A stretch of 64,000 nt of DNA from Streptomyces sp. BK340 (lineage in GTDB: Bacteria > Actinomycetota > Actinomycetes > Streptomycetales > Streptomycetaceae): the NCBI RefSeq assembly GCF_007827595.1, contig NZ_VISR01000009.1:1-64000 (forward strand), given 5' to 3'. A program made the position numbers and the translations under genes. Shown here piece by piece: positions 1 to 9,081 of this stretch (its first letter is position 1; each line of letters opens with the position of its first letter). Below the pieces are notes generated by a model. It did no database searches and was not told the DNA's origin. It was given only the letters and a program-made list of their open reading frames with translations.

Positions 1-130
1 TCTGGCGTTGATTTTTGGCACGCTGTTGAGTTCTCAAGGAACGGTCGCTTCCTTTGTACTCACCCTCTCGGGCTTTCCTCCGGGCTTCCCTTCGGCGTTT
101 CAAACTCTATCAGGGTTTTTCCGCCTCCCT
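1..130 (-). promoter_or_regulatory. rRNA operon 5' leader (16S gene lies off the left edge)
   Basis: Read on the minus strand, this stretch ends with GAGAACTCAACAGCGTGCC (17-35) and continues towards AAAATCAACGCCAGA. That is the conserved antitermination/processing leader found upstream of 16S rRNA in Streptomyces. Further upstream on the same strand, a TAGAGT hexamer near 107 follows a GGAAAAACCCTGA run and resembles an rrn promoter -10. No rRNA sequence itself is inside the window. The operon would be transcribed leftward, divergent from crr. Recognition is from memory of streptomycete rrn leaders. Confidence 0.8.
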
Positions 131-282
131 GACCACCGTCCTGCAGACATGCAGAAGGTGATCCCGGGAGAGGATCTGACGAGTTTGGGTGCTGCTTAAC
201 GGAGCCGCTTTCGCGTCGCTCTCCCTCAAGCAGGAGTACGACTGTACACGGGCGCCGGAAGCACGTGCAAATCGACAAGGCT

Positions 283-298
283 GGTGGTCTAGACCACT
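283..298. promoter_or_regulatory. DasR-responsive element (dre) upstream of crr
   Basis: The core TGGTCTAGACCA (285-296) is a perfect 12-base palindrome. The 16-base window matches the published DasR consensus ACTGGTCTAGACCACT at 14 positions. It lies 114 bases upstream of the crr start. DasR, a GntR-type regulator answering to glucosamine-6-phosphate, is known to control pts genes in Streptomyces, so this is most likely its site for crr-ptsI. It also sits in the upstream region of the divergent rRNA leader. Confidence 0.88.
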
Positions 299-411
299 AC
301 CTGATAGCTTCCATGCGGAACCGCCACTTCATCTGACATACGCTGCTGCTCAGTGCCGTCCGGGACAGCCAGTGACGGCCCGCACGCAGCTCCACTTCTG
401 GGAGGCTTCCC

Positions 412-861
412 ATGACCACCGTGACGTCCCCTCTTGCCGGACTCGCCATCGGCCTGGCCGCCGTGCCGGATCCGGTCTTCTCCGGGGCCATGGTCGGCCC
501 GGGTACTGCGATCGATCCCGTGCGTGAGCCCTCCGAGGCCGTGGCGCCGGTGGACGGGGTCATCGTCTCCCTTCACCCGCACGCCTTCGTGGTGGTCGAC
601 GCGAACGGGCACGGCGTGCTCACCCACCTCGGTATCGACACCGTCCAGCTCAACGGCGAGGGCTTCGAGCTGCTCGTCAACAAGGGCGACACCGTGACGC
701 GTGGTCAGAGCATCGTGCGCTGGAACCCGGCCACGGTCGAGGCGGCCGGCAAGTCGCCGGTATGCCCCGTCGTGGCGCTGGAGGCCAACGCCGAGTCCCT
801 TGCCGACCTCCGTGACAGCGGCGACGTGAAGGCCGGCGACAGCCTCTTCTCCTGGAACTGA
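412..861 (+). CDS. crr: PTS glucose-type EIIA component (EIIA-Crr)
   Basis: This 149-residue protein is a stand-alone IIA domain of the glucose/N-acetylglucosamine PTS. It accepts phosphate from HPr and passes it to sugar-specific IIB domains, such as the GlcNAc permeases of Streptomyces. Two conserved histidines are visible: His57 in HAF and His72 in THLGIDTV, the phosphorylated residue. A GGGAGG ribosome site 6 bases before the ATG supports this start. The gene is followed 78 bases later by ptsI, and a DasR box lies upstream, so both genes are probably induced by chitin-derived amino sugars. No IIB or IIC gene is nearby, as is usual for this locus. Confidence 0.96.
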   Translation: MTTVTSPLAGLAIGLAAVPDPVFSGAMVGPGTAIDPVREPSEAVAPVDGVIVSLHPHAFVVVDANGHGVLTHLGIDTVQLNGEGFELLVNKGDTVTRGQSIVRWNPATVEAAGKSPVCPVVALEANAESLADLRDSGDVKAGDSLFSWN

Positions 862-939
862 CGACAGTGCCGTCGCAGGACGGCGTACCTGACAACCACC
901 GCGGCGGCGGGACCCGCCGCACTATCGGAGACGGGTGAG

Positions 940-2610
940 ATGGAGACAACGCTGCGAGGCGTCGGCGTGAGCCACGGTGTGGCGATCGGCGAGGTTCGGC
1001 ACATGGGAACGGCGGTGCTCGAGCCGCCTGCCAAGCAGATCCCGGCGGAGGAGGCGGAGCGCGAACAAGGGCGGGCGCGCCAGGCCGTGGACGCCGTGGC
1101 GGCAGATCTGATGGCGCGCGGCAATCTGGCGGGGGGCGAGGCCCAGGCCGTGCTCGAGGCGCAGGCCATGATGGCGCAGGACCCCGAGCTGATGGCGGAC
1201 GTGGACCGGCGGATCGCCGTCGGCAGCACGGCGGAGCGTGCGGTGTACGACGCTTTCGCGGCGTACCGCGAGCTGCTGGCCGGTGCCGGGGAGTACCTCG
1301 CCGGCCGCGTGGCCGACCTCGACGACGTGCGGAATCGTATCGTCGCGCGGCTGCTGGGCGTTCCCATGCCGGGTGTCCCGGACAGTGACGAGCCCTATGT
1401 ACTGGTGGCGCGCGATCTGGCTCCGGCCGACACCGCGCTGCTGGACCCGACTCTGGTGCTCGGCTTCGTGACAGAGGAGGGCGGCCCGACCAGTCACAGT
1501 GCAATCCTGGCGCGGGCGCTCGGGGTGCCGGCCGTCGTGGCCCTGCCCGGTGCCGGTGAGCTGGCCGAGGGCACGGTGATCGCGGTCGACGGCAGCACCG
1601 GGGACATCTTCGTGAACCCGAGCGAGGAGAAGAAGGCACAGCTGGAGGCCGCGGCTGCCGAGCGCAAGGCCGCCCTGGCCGCTTCGACCGGCCCGGGTGC
1701 CACGGCCGACGGGCACAAGATGCCGCTGCTGGCCAACGTGGGCGGACCGGCGGACGTGCCGGCGGCCGTGGAGGCCGGAGCCGAGGGTGTCGGTCTGTTC
1801 CGTACCGAGTTCCTGTTCCTGGACGACAGCAAGAACGCGCCGTCCGAGCAGAAGCAGGTGGAGGCCTACCGGCAGGTGCTGGAGGCGTTCCCCGAGGGCC
1901 GTGTGGTCGTGCGCGTGCTGGACGCGGGCGCCGACAAGCCGCTGGACTTCCTTACGCCCGCCGACGAGCCGAACCCGGCGCTGGGTGTGCGGGGTCTGCG
2001 GACGCTGCTGGACCACCCCGAGATCCTGCGTACGCAGCTGACCGCGCTGGCGAAGGCCGCTGAGGGGCTGCCTGTCTACCTCGAGGTCATGGCGCCCATG
2101 GTGGCGGACCGTGCGGACGCCAAGGCGTTCGCGGACGCCTGTCGTGAGGCGGGGCTGCGGGCCAAGTTCGGCGCGATGGTGGAGATCCCGTCGGCCGCGC
2201 TGCGGGCGCGTTCGATCCTGCAGGAGGTCGAGTTCCTGTCGCTGGGGACCAACGACCTCGCTCAGTACACCTTCGCGGCGGACCGGCAGGTGGGTGCGGT
2301 GTCGCGGCTCCAGGACCCGTGGCAGCCAGCGCTGCTCGACCTGGTCGCGCTGTCCGCCGAGGCGGCCAAGGCCGAGGGCAAGAGCTGTGGTGTGTGTGGT
2401 GAGGCCGCGTCCGATCCGCTGCTGGCCTGTGTGCTGACGGGTCTGGGTGTCACCTCTCTGTCCATGGGTGCGGCGTCGATTCCTTATGTCCGGGCGACGC
2501 TGTCGAAGTACACGCTGGCCCAGTGCGAGCGGGCCGCCGCGGCGGCCCGTGCGTCGGACAGCGCCGACGAGGCGCGCAGCGCGGCTCAGGCGGTGCTGTC
2601 CGGCGAGTAG
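940..2610 (+). CDS. ptsI: PTS enzyme I (phosphoenolpyruvate-protein phosphotransferase)
   Basis: Enzyme I takes phosphate from phosphoenolpyruvate and gives it to HPr, the first step of all PTS sugar uptake. The 556-residue length is normal for an actinobacterial EI. The N-terminal HPr-binding domain is followed by the phospho-histidine motif GGPTSHSAILAR with His186. The C-terminal PEP-binding barrel carries GLFRTEF and the active-site Cys region around SCGVCGE. The ATG is preceded by GGAG at 9 bases. It follows crr in the same direction and probably shares its DasR-controlled promoter. An inverted repeat at 2640-2671 ends the unit. Confidence 0.97.
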   Translation: METTLRGVGVSHGVAIGEVRHMGTAVLEPPAKQIPAEEAEREQGRARQAVDAVAADLMARGNLAGGEAQAVLEAQAMMAQDPELMADVDRRIAVGSTAERAVYDAFAAYRELLAGAGEYLAGRVADLDDVRNRIVARLLGVPMPGVPDSDEPYVLVARDLAPADTALLDPTLVLGFVTEEGGPTSHSAILARALGVPAVVALPGAGELAEGTVIAVDGSTGDIFVNPSEEKKAQLEAAAAERKAALAASTGPGATADGHKMPLLANVGGPADVPAAVEAGAEGVGLFRTEFLFLDDSKNAPSEQKQVEAYRQVLEAFPEGRVVVRVLDAGADKPLDFLTPADEPNPALGVRGLRTLLDHPEILRTQLTALAKAAEGLPVYLEVMAPMVADRADAKAFADACREAGLRAKFGAMVEIPSAALRARSILQEVEFLSLGTNDLAQYTFAADRQVGAVSRLQDPWQPALLDLVALSAEAAKAEGKSCGVCGEAASDPLLACVLTGLGVTSLSMGAASIPYVRATLSKYTLAQCERAAAAARASDSADEARSAAQAVLSGE

Positions 2611-2639
2611 TCCGGCCGGCTACTCGTTCTGCCGGGTTC

Positions 2640-2671
2640 AGGGGCGTCCCGCCTTGGGGTGGGGCGCCCCT
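2640..2671. terminator. bidirectional terminator, ptsI / 2679-3572
   Basis: The arms AGGGGCGTCCC and GGGGCGCCCCT form an 11-pair stem with one G-U pair and a 10-base loop. It lies between the ptsI stop and the stop of the convergent hypothetical gene. No U-run follows, which is common for streptomycete terminators. Confidence 0.65.
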
Positions 2672-2678
2672 GGCGCGT

Positions 2679-3572
2679 TCAGTGGCGGTGCCCCTGTGCC
2701 GTGCTCTCCCCTCCGAGGTGGGGCGGTGTGCAGTAGTCGACGCCTGGCTCGGGCGAGATGAGGTCTCCGGATTCGGCATCGGTGCAGTAGGCGTCGAAGA
2801 CCTCGGACGCGGTGAGGGGTTCGAGTCCGGCGCCGCGGATTCGCCAGCCGTAGACACGGTCGGCGGAGCCGGCGGCGGTGATGCGCATGACGAGTCCACC
2901 GGGGCTGCTGGTGGCGAGGCCCAGGGCGAGGACGCTGGTGAATTCGAGGGCTTCGGCCTCGTCGAGTTCGGTGGTGCCGTCGCCGGTCTCGTCGGCGTGG
3001 AGGACGGAGACGAGTGTTTCCGGTGGTCCGGAGACGCTGCAGACGAGGTGCCGGTCGCCGGGCGGGGCGGTGTCGAGGATGCGGGCGAGGAGGTCGGAGG
3101 CGCGGGTGAAGGCGGCGCGGCCGATGTCCTCGCCGCAGGTGCGGCAGGGGCCGAGGCGGGTCAGGAGGGTGGTGGCGTACTCCCAGGTGGCCTGCCGTAC
3201 GGCCTCGTCGACGAGGGCGGGCAGGAGGGTGGCGAGGGGGCTGCCGTCGTAGGGGACGGTCGGGCCGGTGGCCGCGAGTTCGGCGGTGAAGCGGGTGCGG
3301 CTGGCCGGGGCTTCCGGATCGAGGCCGGTGGCGGCGCAGAATTCGGCGTACTCCTCGGGGTCGAAGAGGGCCAGCGTGGTGTGGCTGCCCTGTGCCGCGC
3401 GGCTCTTGAGGAGCGCTTCCACCTGCTGGAGGTAGACGGTGTGATCGTCGAAGGCGAAGCTGCGGTAGCGCCGCATGGCCCGGAAGTCGTGGTCGTCGGT
3501 GAGCAGGCCGATGGTGCCGGCGATTTCGCGGCGCAGGACGCGTCGCATGGTCCGGTGGTCGGTGTGCGCCAT
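2679..3572 (-). CDS. hypothetical protein with a CxxC pair
   Basis: I do not recognise a family for this 297-residue soluble protein. It starts at an ATG (MAHTDHR) preceded by GGGGGAAAC; an upstream in-frame extension lacks a ribosome site. The N-terminal half is helical and basic (RRVLRREIAG). A CRTCGED motif in the middle could bind metal or form a disulfide. The C-terminal half contains acidic and Thr/Ser-rich segments and a YGWRIRG stretch. There are no membrane segments or signal peptide. It is convergent with ptsI and shares the terminator at 2640-2671. Codon use is typical of its neighbours, so the gene is probably real. Confidence 0.75.
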   Translation of the reverse strand: MAHTDHRTMRRVLRREIAGTIGLLTDDHDFRAMRRYRSFAFDDHTVYLQQVEALLKSRAAQGSHTTLALFDPEEYAEFCAATGLDPEAPASRTRFTAELAATGPTVPYDGSPLATLLPALVDEAVRQATWEYATTLLTRLGPCRTCGEDIGRAAFTRASDLLARILDTAPPGDRHLVCSVSGPPETLVSVLHADETGDGTTELDEAEALEFTSVLALGLATSSPGGLVMRITAAGSADRVYGWRIRGAGLEPLTASEVFDAYCTDAESGDLISPEPGVDYCTPPHLGGESTAQGHRH

Positions 3573-3699
3573 GTTTCCCCCAATGCGCGGTCGATCAATG
3601 CTCACTCACAGTAATCGGCAGCACTGACAACGGGCTCGTCCGGAGGCGGTCGTGGACCGGGCGTCGCCGGATTGCGCAGGTCAGGGCGATGGCGCGTGG

Positions 3700-3743
3700 C
3701 CGGCCTCGGACTTCGTTGCCGTGTTCGGCGAGTCCGAGGCCGG
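3700..3743 (-). terminator. terminator of the acetoacetyl-CoA synthetase gene
   Basis: A perfect 13-base inverted repeat, CCGGCCTCGGACT / AGTCCGAGGCCGG, with an 18-base loop begins 26 bases beyond the stop at 3769. The position and stem strength fit a rho-independent-like streptomycete terminator on the minus strand. Confidence 0.7.
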
Positions 3744-3768
3744 TGGGGGACGGCGGGGTGCCGGCGGG

Positions 3769-5736
3769 TCAGGCGCGCTTGCGGGCGAGTTCCTCGTAGA
3801 AGCCCAGCAGGCCGAGGTTGTCGATGGAGCCGGGGTTGACGGCCTTCTCCAGGGGTGTGCCCTGGAGGAGACGCTTGACCGGGACCTCGATGCGCTTGCC
3901 GGTAAGGGTGTGCGGGACGCCCGGGACCTCGATGATCTCGTCGGGCACGTGGCGTGGTGAGAGCTGTTCGCGGATGGCCTGCTTGACGCGGTTCAGGAGT
4001 GCCTCGTCCAGGACGGCGCCGGGCACCAGGTGCACGAACAGGGGCATCCAGTAGCCCCCGTCGGGCTGCTCGATGCCGATGACGAGGGACTCCTTGATCT
4101 CGGGCAGGCGCTCGACCACCTCGTAGATGTCGGCAGAGCCCATGCGGACGCCCTGCCGGTTGAGGGTGGAGTCGGAGCGGCCGTGGATGATCACGGAGCC
4201 GCGTGAGGTCAGGGTGATCCAGTCGCCGTGGCGCCAGACGCCCGGGTAGGTGTCGAAGTAGCTGTCGTGGTAGCGGCTGCCGTCGGGGTCGTTCCAGAAG
4301 TGGATGGGCATCGAGGGCATGGGGTTGGTGACGACCAGCTCGCCCACCTCGTCGACGAGGGGCTTGCCGCTCGGGTCCCAGGACTGCAGATCGGTGCCGA
4401 GGCCGGGCGCCTGGAGTTCGCCGAGGTACACCGGCAGGGTCGGTACGGCTCCGGCGAAGCAGGAGCAGACGTCGGTGCCGCCGCTGACGGAGGCGATCCA
4501 CAGGTCCTCGCGGACCTCGTCGTGCAGCCAGCGGAACCCGTCGGGCGGCAGCGGGGAGCCGGTGGTGGCGACGCACTTCACCCGGGAGAGGTCGAAGTCG
4601 CGGGAGGGGTGCACGTCCGCCTTGCGGCAGGCCATGACGTAGGCGGCCGAGGTGCCGTAGAGGGTGGCTCCTGTGCGTTCGGCGATGCGCCACTGGGCGC
4701 CGGTGTCCGGGTAGCCGGGGCTGCCGTCGTACAGGACGATCGTCGTTCCGGTGAGCAGGCCGGAGACGAGGAAGTTCCACATCATCCAGCCGGTCGACGT
4801 GTACCAGAAGAAACGATCCTCGGGACCGAGGTCGCAGTGCAGGCCGAGCTGCTTGAGGTGCTCGACGAGGATGCCGCCCTGGGACTGGACGATGGCCTTG
4901 GGCAGGCCGGTCGTACCGGAGGAGTACAGGACCCACAGGGGGTGGTCGAACGGGACCTGCTCGAAGACGGGTTCGGTGTCGGCGGCCGTCAGCGCCGACC
5001 ATTCCAGGGCGCCGTCGGGTGCCTGGGTGCCGAGGAGCGGGATGTGGACGACGGCACGCAGCGTGGGCAGCTCGCGGCGCAGTTCGGCGACGATCTCGCG
5101 GCGGTCGTGTTCCTTGCCGCCGTAGCGGTAGCCGTCGACGGTGAACAGTACGACGGGTTCGACCTGCTGGAAGCGGTCGAGGACGCTGCGGGCGCCGAAG
5201 TCGGGGGCGCAGGAGGTCCATACGCCGCCCACGGCGGCCGTGGCGAGGAGCGCGACGACGGCCTGGGGGATGTTCGGGAGGTAGCCGCTGACGCGGTCGC
5301 CGGGGCGGACGCCGAGGCCGCGGAGTTCGGCGGCGAGGGAGCCCACCTGGCGGCGCAGCTCGGACCAGGTCACCGGGAGCGGTTCATGGGTCTCGTCGAC
5401 GTACAGGAGGGCGGGCTCGTCCGGTCGGTCGGCGGCCGCGCGCAGGGCGTGCTCGGCGTAGTTGAGGGCGGCTCCGGGGAACCACTCGGCGCCCGGCATC
5501 GCGCGGTCGCCGAGCACGCGCGCGTAGGGGGTCGAGAACCGGACGCCGAACCACTGCGTCACGGCTTTCCAGAAGGTGTCCAGCTCTTCGACGGACCACC
5601 GGTGCAGTGCCGGGTAGCCTCCTTCGGCCGGGGCACCGTGGTGCTCGGCGGCCCATGCCTGGAACTCGGTGATGCGTGCCTGGGCGATCCGCTCGGGATC
5701 GGGCTGCCAGAGCGGCTGGGGGTTCGCTGTCGACAT
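3769..5736 (-). CDS. acetoacetate-CoA ligase (acetoacetyl-CoA synthetase)
   Basis: This ANL-superfamily adenylate-forming enzyme activates acetoacetate to acetoacetyl-CoA with ATP, feeding ketone-body or polyhydroxybutyrate carbon into central metabolism. The 655-residue length is typical. The AMP-binding loop YSSGTTGLPK is at residues 271-280, followed by the family-specific segment FFWYTSTGWMMWN, and the catalytic C-terminal lysine lies in TLTGKRIEVP. The start chosen is the ATG with GGGAGCAG just upstream; a longer in-frame reading of 72 residues has no ribosome site and low-complexity sequence. It is transcribed alone, divergent from the GH31 gene. Confidence 0.93.
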   Translation of the reverse strand: MSTANPQPLWQPDPERIAQARITEFQAWAAEHHGAPAEGGYPALHRWSVEELDTFWKAVTQWFGVRFSTPYARVLGDRAMPGAEWFPGAALNYAEHALRAAADRPDEPALLYVDETHEPLPVTWSELRRQVGSLAAELRGLGVRPGDRVSGYLPNIPQAVVALLATAAVGGVWTSCAPDFGARSVLDRFQQVEPVVLFTVDGYRYGGKEHDRREIVAELRRELPTLRAVVHIPLLGTQAPDGALEWSALTAADTEPVFEQVPFDHPLWVLYSSGTTGLPKAIVQSQGGILVEHLKQLGLHCDLGPEDRFFWYTSTGWMMWNFLVSGLLTGTTIVLYDGSPGYPDTGAQWRIAERTGATLYGTSAAYVMACRKADVHPSRDFDLSRVKCVATTGSPLPPDGFRWLHDEVREDLWIASVSGGTDVCSCFAGAVPTLPVYLGELQAPGLGTDLQSWDPSGKPLVDEVGELVVTNPMPSMPIHFWNDPDGSRYHDSYFDTYPGVWRHGDWITLTSRGSVIIHGRSDSTLNRQGVRMGSADIYEVVERLPEIKESLVIGIEQPDGGYWMPLFVHLVPGAVLDEALLNRVKQAIREQLSPRHVPDEIIEVPGVPHTLTGKRIEVPVKRLLQGTPLEKAVNPGSIDNLGLLGFYEELARKRA

Positions 5737-5950
5737 GGGGCTGCTCCCGGGCTGTGCGCGTCGTGTGCGTCGGTCCGCGCACGAGCTGGGGTGTGCGCGT
5801 GACGCGGCTGACAGGGACGATGCCATGTGATCGACTTCTACACCAGGGTGCGCCCCACATAGTCCGTGTCGTGAAGATGTGGTCCCGGCACGGGTGAACG
5901 GCAGTTGAACGACACGCGCGCGTGGGGCGGTCAGTGGCAGGGTGAGCAGC

Positions 5951-8311
5951 ATGGACGGTCGTGACCTGGTGCGTTCGGTGAGTGTGGTCGGTTCGGGGAG
6001 GGCGGCTCAGGGGTTGCGTACCGTGCGCGCCGCGTGGCGCAGGAGGCGCATCGACGCCGCGGGGCTGCCGCCGCGCGGCGCCGAGCGCGCGCGGGTGCCG
6101 GGGCAGATGCAGGGCGTGGAGCCGGGGCCCGGGGGCGGTCTGATCCGGTTCGGCCGGTCCGAGCTGCGGATCACCGTCGCGGTGAACGGGGCCGTCTTCT
6201 GGGGCTGGGACGGGGCGGGGCCGGAACCGTCGTACGCGCTCGCCGGGTCCTGTCCGGAGCCGGATCCGCGGGTGGTGCTGGAACCGGACAAGGACGGCGG
6301 CTGGCGGGTGGTGGCCGAGCGGGTGACGGTCGTCGTCTCCCGGCACGGCGCGCTGGAGGTGTGCACGCCCGGGGGCGTGGTGCTGCGGCGGGACATGCCG
6401 CCGCGCTGGTGGGAGCCGGTCGCCGGGGGTACGGCTCGGTGGATGCAGCGGTCCGAGGTGGCCGCGGACGCCCGCTTCTTCGGTCTGGGCGGTCGCGCCG
6501 CGGGTCCGCGGCTGCGGGACGGCACGTACCGGTTGTGGAACACCGACCCGGGGCGGGCGTTCGGCCCCGGGGACGATCCGCTGTACCTGACCATGCCGGT
6601 GCAGCTCGTGGTGGCCGACGCCGCGGCCCACCTGGTCTTCCACGACACCTCGTGGGACGGCACGGTGACCTTGCGGGAGGGCGAGGAGGGGGCGGGTTCC
6701 GGACACGACCGCGCGGGCCGCTGTGAGCTGCGGATGGACGGCGGTCCGCTGCGTGGCTGGGTCATGGTGGGCACCCCCGCGCGCGTGCTGCACACCTGGG
6801 CCTCGCTGACCGGGGCGCCGGCGCTGCCGCCCGCGTGGGCGCTCGGCCATCATCACGCGCGCTGGGGGTTCGGCAGCGAGCAGGAGGTGCGCCGGATCGT
6901 CGCGGGCTACCAGGAGCGCGGTCTGCCGCTGGACGCCGTGCACCTGGACATCGACCACTACGCGGACCACCAGGTGTTCACCGTGGACGAGGAGCGTTTC
7001 CCGAAGCTTCCGGGGCTCGCCGAGGAGCTGCGCCGGGACGGGATCCGGCTGGTTTCGATCGTCGACCCGGCGGTGAAGGCCGCACCGGGCAACGCCGTCT
7101 ACGACAGTGGGACGGCGATGGACGCGTTCGTGCGGGACGCCGCGGGGCGGACGGTGCGAGGCGAGGTGTGGGCCGGCGAGTCGGTCTTCCCGGACTTCAC
7201 ACACGCGCGCGTGCGCAAGTGGTGGGGCGGGCTCTACGAGGAGCGGCTGGGACAGGGCTTCGCGGGGTTCTGGCACGACATGAACGAGCCGACCTCGTTC
7301 AACGCCTTCGGTGAGCCGACGCTGCCCCGTTCGGCCCGGCACGCCCTGGAGGGGCGCGGTGGCGACCACCGCGAGGCCCACAACGTGTACGCGCTGTGCA
7401 TGGCCAGAGCGGGCTACGAGGCACTGCGCGAACTGTCGCCCCGGCAGCGGCCGTTCCTGTTCTCACGGTCCGGCTGGGCGGGTATGCACCGCTACGGGGG
7501 TACGTGGTCGGGAGACGTGGCGACGGGCTGGCCGGGGCTGCGGGCCTCCCTGTCGCTGGTGCTGGGGCTCGGCCTGTGCGGCGTGCCGTACTCGGGGCCG
7601 GACATCGGCGGCTTCGACGGGTCTCCGTCGCCCGAGCTGTATCTGCGGTGGTTCCAGCTCGGCGCGTACCTGCCGCTGTTCCGCACGCACGCGAGTCTGC
7701 GGGCGGGGCGCAGGGAGCCCTGGGAGTTCGGCCCCGAGGTGCTGGAGCACGCGCGTGCGGCGCTGCTCGAACGCCGGCGTCTGCTGCCGTACTTCATGAC
7801 GCTGGCCCACCTGGCCCGGCGCACCGGCGCGCCCTATGTGCGGCCGCTGTGGTGGGGCGCGCCGGAGGACCGTGCGCTGCGCGACTGCGAGGACACGTTC
7901 CTGCTGGGCGACGGCCTTCTGGTGGCGCCCGTGCTGGACCCGGGGGCGGACCGGCGTGCGGTGCAGCTGCCGCGGGGCCGCTGGTACGACACGGTGACGG
8001 AGGAGGCGTACGAGGGGCCTGCACAGGTTCTGGTCGACGCGCCGCTGTCACGGATACCGGTGCTCGCGCGCGCTGGTGCGGTCGTTCCTGTGCGCGGCGA
8101 GGACGGCGGGCTCGAACTGGAGGTCTGGGCGCCCGCCCGGGGACGCACCGGGGGCGGGCTGGTCGTACCGGACCCGGGCGACGGATGGGACGAGCCGGAG
8201 ATGGAGCGGTACTCCGCCCGCTGGCAGGGCCGGCGGGTGGTCGTCACCCGGGAGCGGGAGAGCGGAGCCGGTGAGCCGTCCCGCCCGGTGCGCATCCGGG
8301 GGCTCGGCTGA
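5951..8311 (+). CDS. glycoside hydrolase family 31 alpha-glucosidase
   Basis: This is a GH31 retaining glycosidase acting on alpha-linked glucosides or xylosides. With the ATG start the protein has 786 residues. An N-terminal beta-sandwich is followed by the catalytic barrel. The nucleophile Asp443 lies in WHDMNEPTSF and the probable acid/base Asp522 in WSGDVATGW. No signal peptide is visible, so it is probably cytoplasmic and cleaves imported oligosaccharides or maltodextrins. A GTG three codons earlier (5942) is an alternative start. It stands alone, divergent from the acetoacetyl-CoA synthetase gene and only 9 bases from the convergent Nudix gene, with no terminator between. Confidence 0.92.
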   Translation: MDGRDLVRSVSVVGSGRAAQGLRTVRAAWRRRRIDAAGLPPRGAERARVPGQMQGVEPGPGGGLIRFGRSELRITVAVNGAVFWGWDGAGPEPSYALAGSCPEPDPRVVLEPDKDGGWRVVAERVTVVVSRHGALEVCTPGGVVLRRDMPPRWWEPVAGGTARWMQRSEVAADARFFGLGGRAAGPRLRDGTYRLWNTDPGRAFGPGDDPLYLTMPVQLVVADAAAHLVFHDTSWDGTVTLREGEEGAGSGHDRAGRCELRMDGGPLRGWVMVGTPARVLHTWASLTGAPALPPAWALGHHHARWGFGSEQEVRRIVAGYQERGLPLDAVHLDIDHYADHQVFTVDEERFPKLPGLAEELRRDGIRLVSIVDPAVKAAPGNAVYDSGTAMDAFVRDAAGRTVRGEVWAGESVFPDFTHARVRKWWGGLYEERLGQGFAGFWHDMNEPTSFNAFGEPTLPRSARHALEGRGGDHREAHNVYALCMARAGYEALRELSPRQRPFLFSRSGWAGMHRYGGTWSGDVATGWPGLRASLSLVLGLGLCGVPYSGPDIGGFDGSPSPELYLRWFQLGAYLPLFRTHASLRAGRREPWEFGPEVLEHARAALLERRRLLPYFMTLAHLARRTGAPYVRPLWWGAPEDRALRDCEDTFLLGDGLLVAPVLDPGADRRAVQLPRGRWYDTVTEEAYEGPAQVLVDAPLSRIPVLARAGAVVPVRGEDGGLELEVWAPARGRTGGGLVVPDPGDGWDEPEMERYSARWQGRRVVVTRERESGAGEPSRPVRIRGLG

Positions 8312-8320
8312 GCGGTCCGC

Positions 8321-8857
8321 TCAGATGTAGCGGCCCTCGAACCACGCCCGCGCGGCCACGGTGTGCAGCGGGAAGGCGAGTTCCGCGGGCCTGCGCAGCA
8401 GGTGCCAGCCCTCGGTCTCGTCCGTGGCGCCGGAGGGCGGCAGTCCTTCGGCGGGGCGTTCGGGGAGGAGTCCGAACAGCAGCAGATGCCCGTCGGGCGA
8501 GCTCATGGCGTCCACGAGGCGCACCTCGCGGACGGCCGCGTCGATGCCCGTCTCCTCCTTGAGCTCGCGGACGACGGCGTGCCTCCAGTCCTCCCGGTCG
8601 TCGATGTAGCCGCCGGGCAGCGCCGTGCCTCCGCGCGCGGGGGCGATGGTGCGGGTGATGACGACCAGGGCGGTGCCCCTGGTGTCGTACACGGGCTGGA
8701 GCGCGATCGCGACCGGCAGGGGATTGCGATAGGCGACGGTCCCGCAGGACGGACAGGTGCGCGGCCAACCGGAGACGCCCTCTCCGTAGGGCGCTCCGCA
8801 GCTCGAACAGTGGGAGTCCGGCGCGAAGTTGGCAGTCGAGTGCTGAAGTTCGGACAC
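8321..8857 (-). CDS. Nudix hydrolase with N-terminal zinc ribbon
   Basis: This 178-residue protein begins with a zinc ribbon (CSSCGAPY ... CPSCG) followed by a Nudix domain. The Nudix box runs from GGYIDD to REL.EETGI with all catalytic Glu residues present. Zinc-ribbon Nudix proteins resemble NudC/NADH-pyrophosphatase-like enzymes, but the substrate cannot be told from sequence. The GTG at 8857 (VSELQHS) is chosen because homology-like sequence starts there; the 81-residue upstream extension is basic and low in structure. The ribosome site is weak. It is convergent with the GH31 gene and divergent from the OB-fold gene. Confidence 0.85.
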   Translation of the reverse strand: MSELQHSTANFAPDSHCSSCGAPYGEGVSGWPRTCPSCGTVAYRNPLPVAIALQPVYDTRGTALVVITRTIAPARGGTALPGGYIDDREDWRHAVVRELKEETGIDAAVREVRLVDAMSSPDGHLLLFGLLPERPAEGLPPSGATDETEGWHLLRRPAELAFPLHTVAARAWFEGRYI

Positions 8858-9081
8858 GCGCGGACTGTATCCGATCGGAGGAAGCACGTGTTCCGCCAAT
8901 GGCGAGCAGTGCCGCAGCTGGATCCGGAGGGGCGTCCGGAACCACCCCCGTCGGCCCCGGCCGCCCCTCCAGATACCACGACGCCGGAAGGGGCCGCCCG
9001 GTTCGCCGGGACGCCTGCTCATTTCCGGATACCCGTGGCAAACTTCTGACGCATCGTCAGATAACTCTGCCGGGAGGAACA

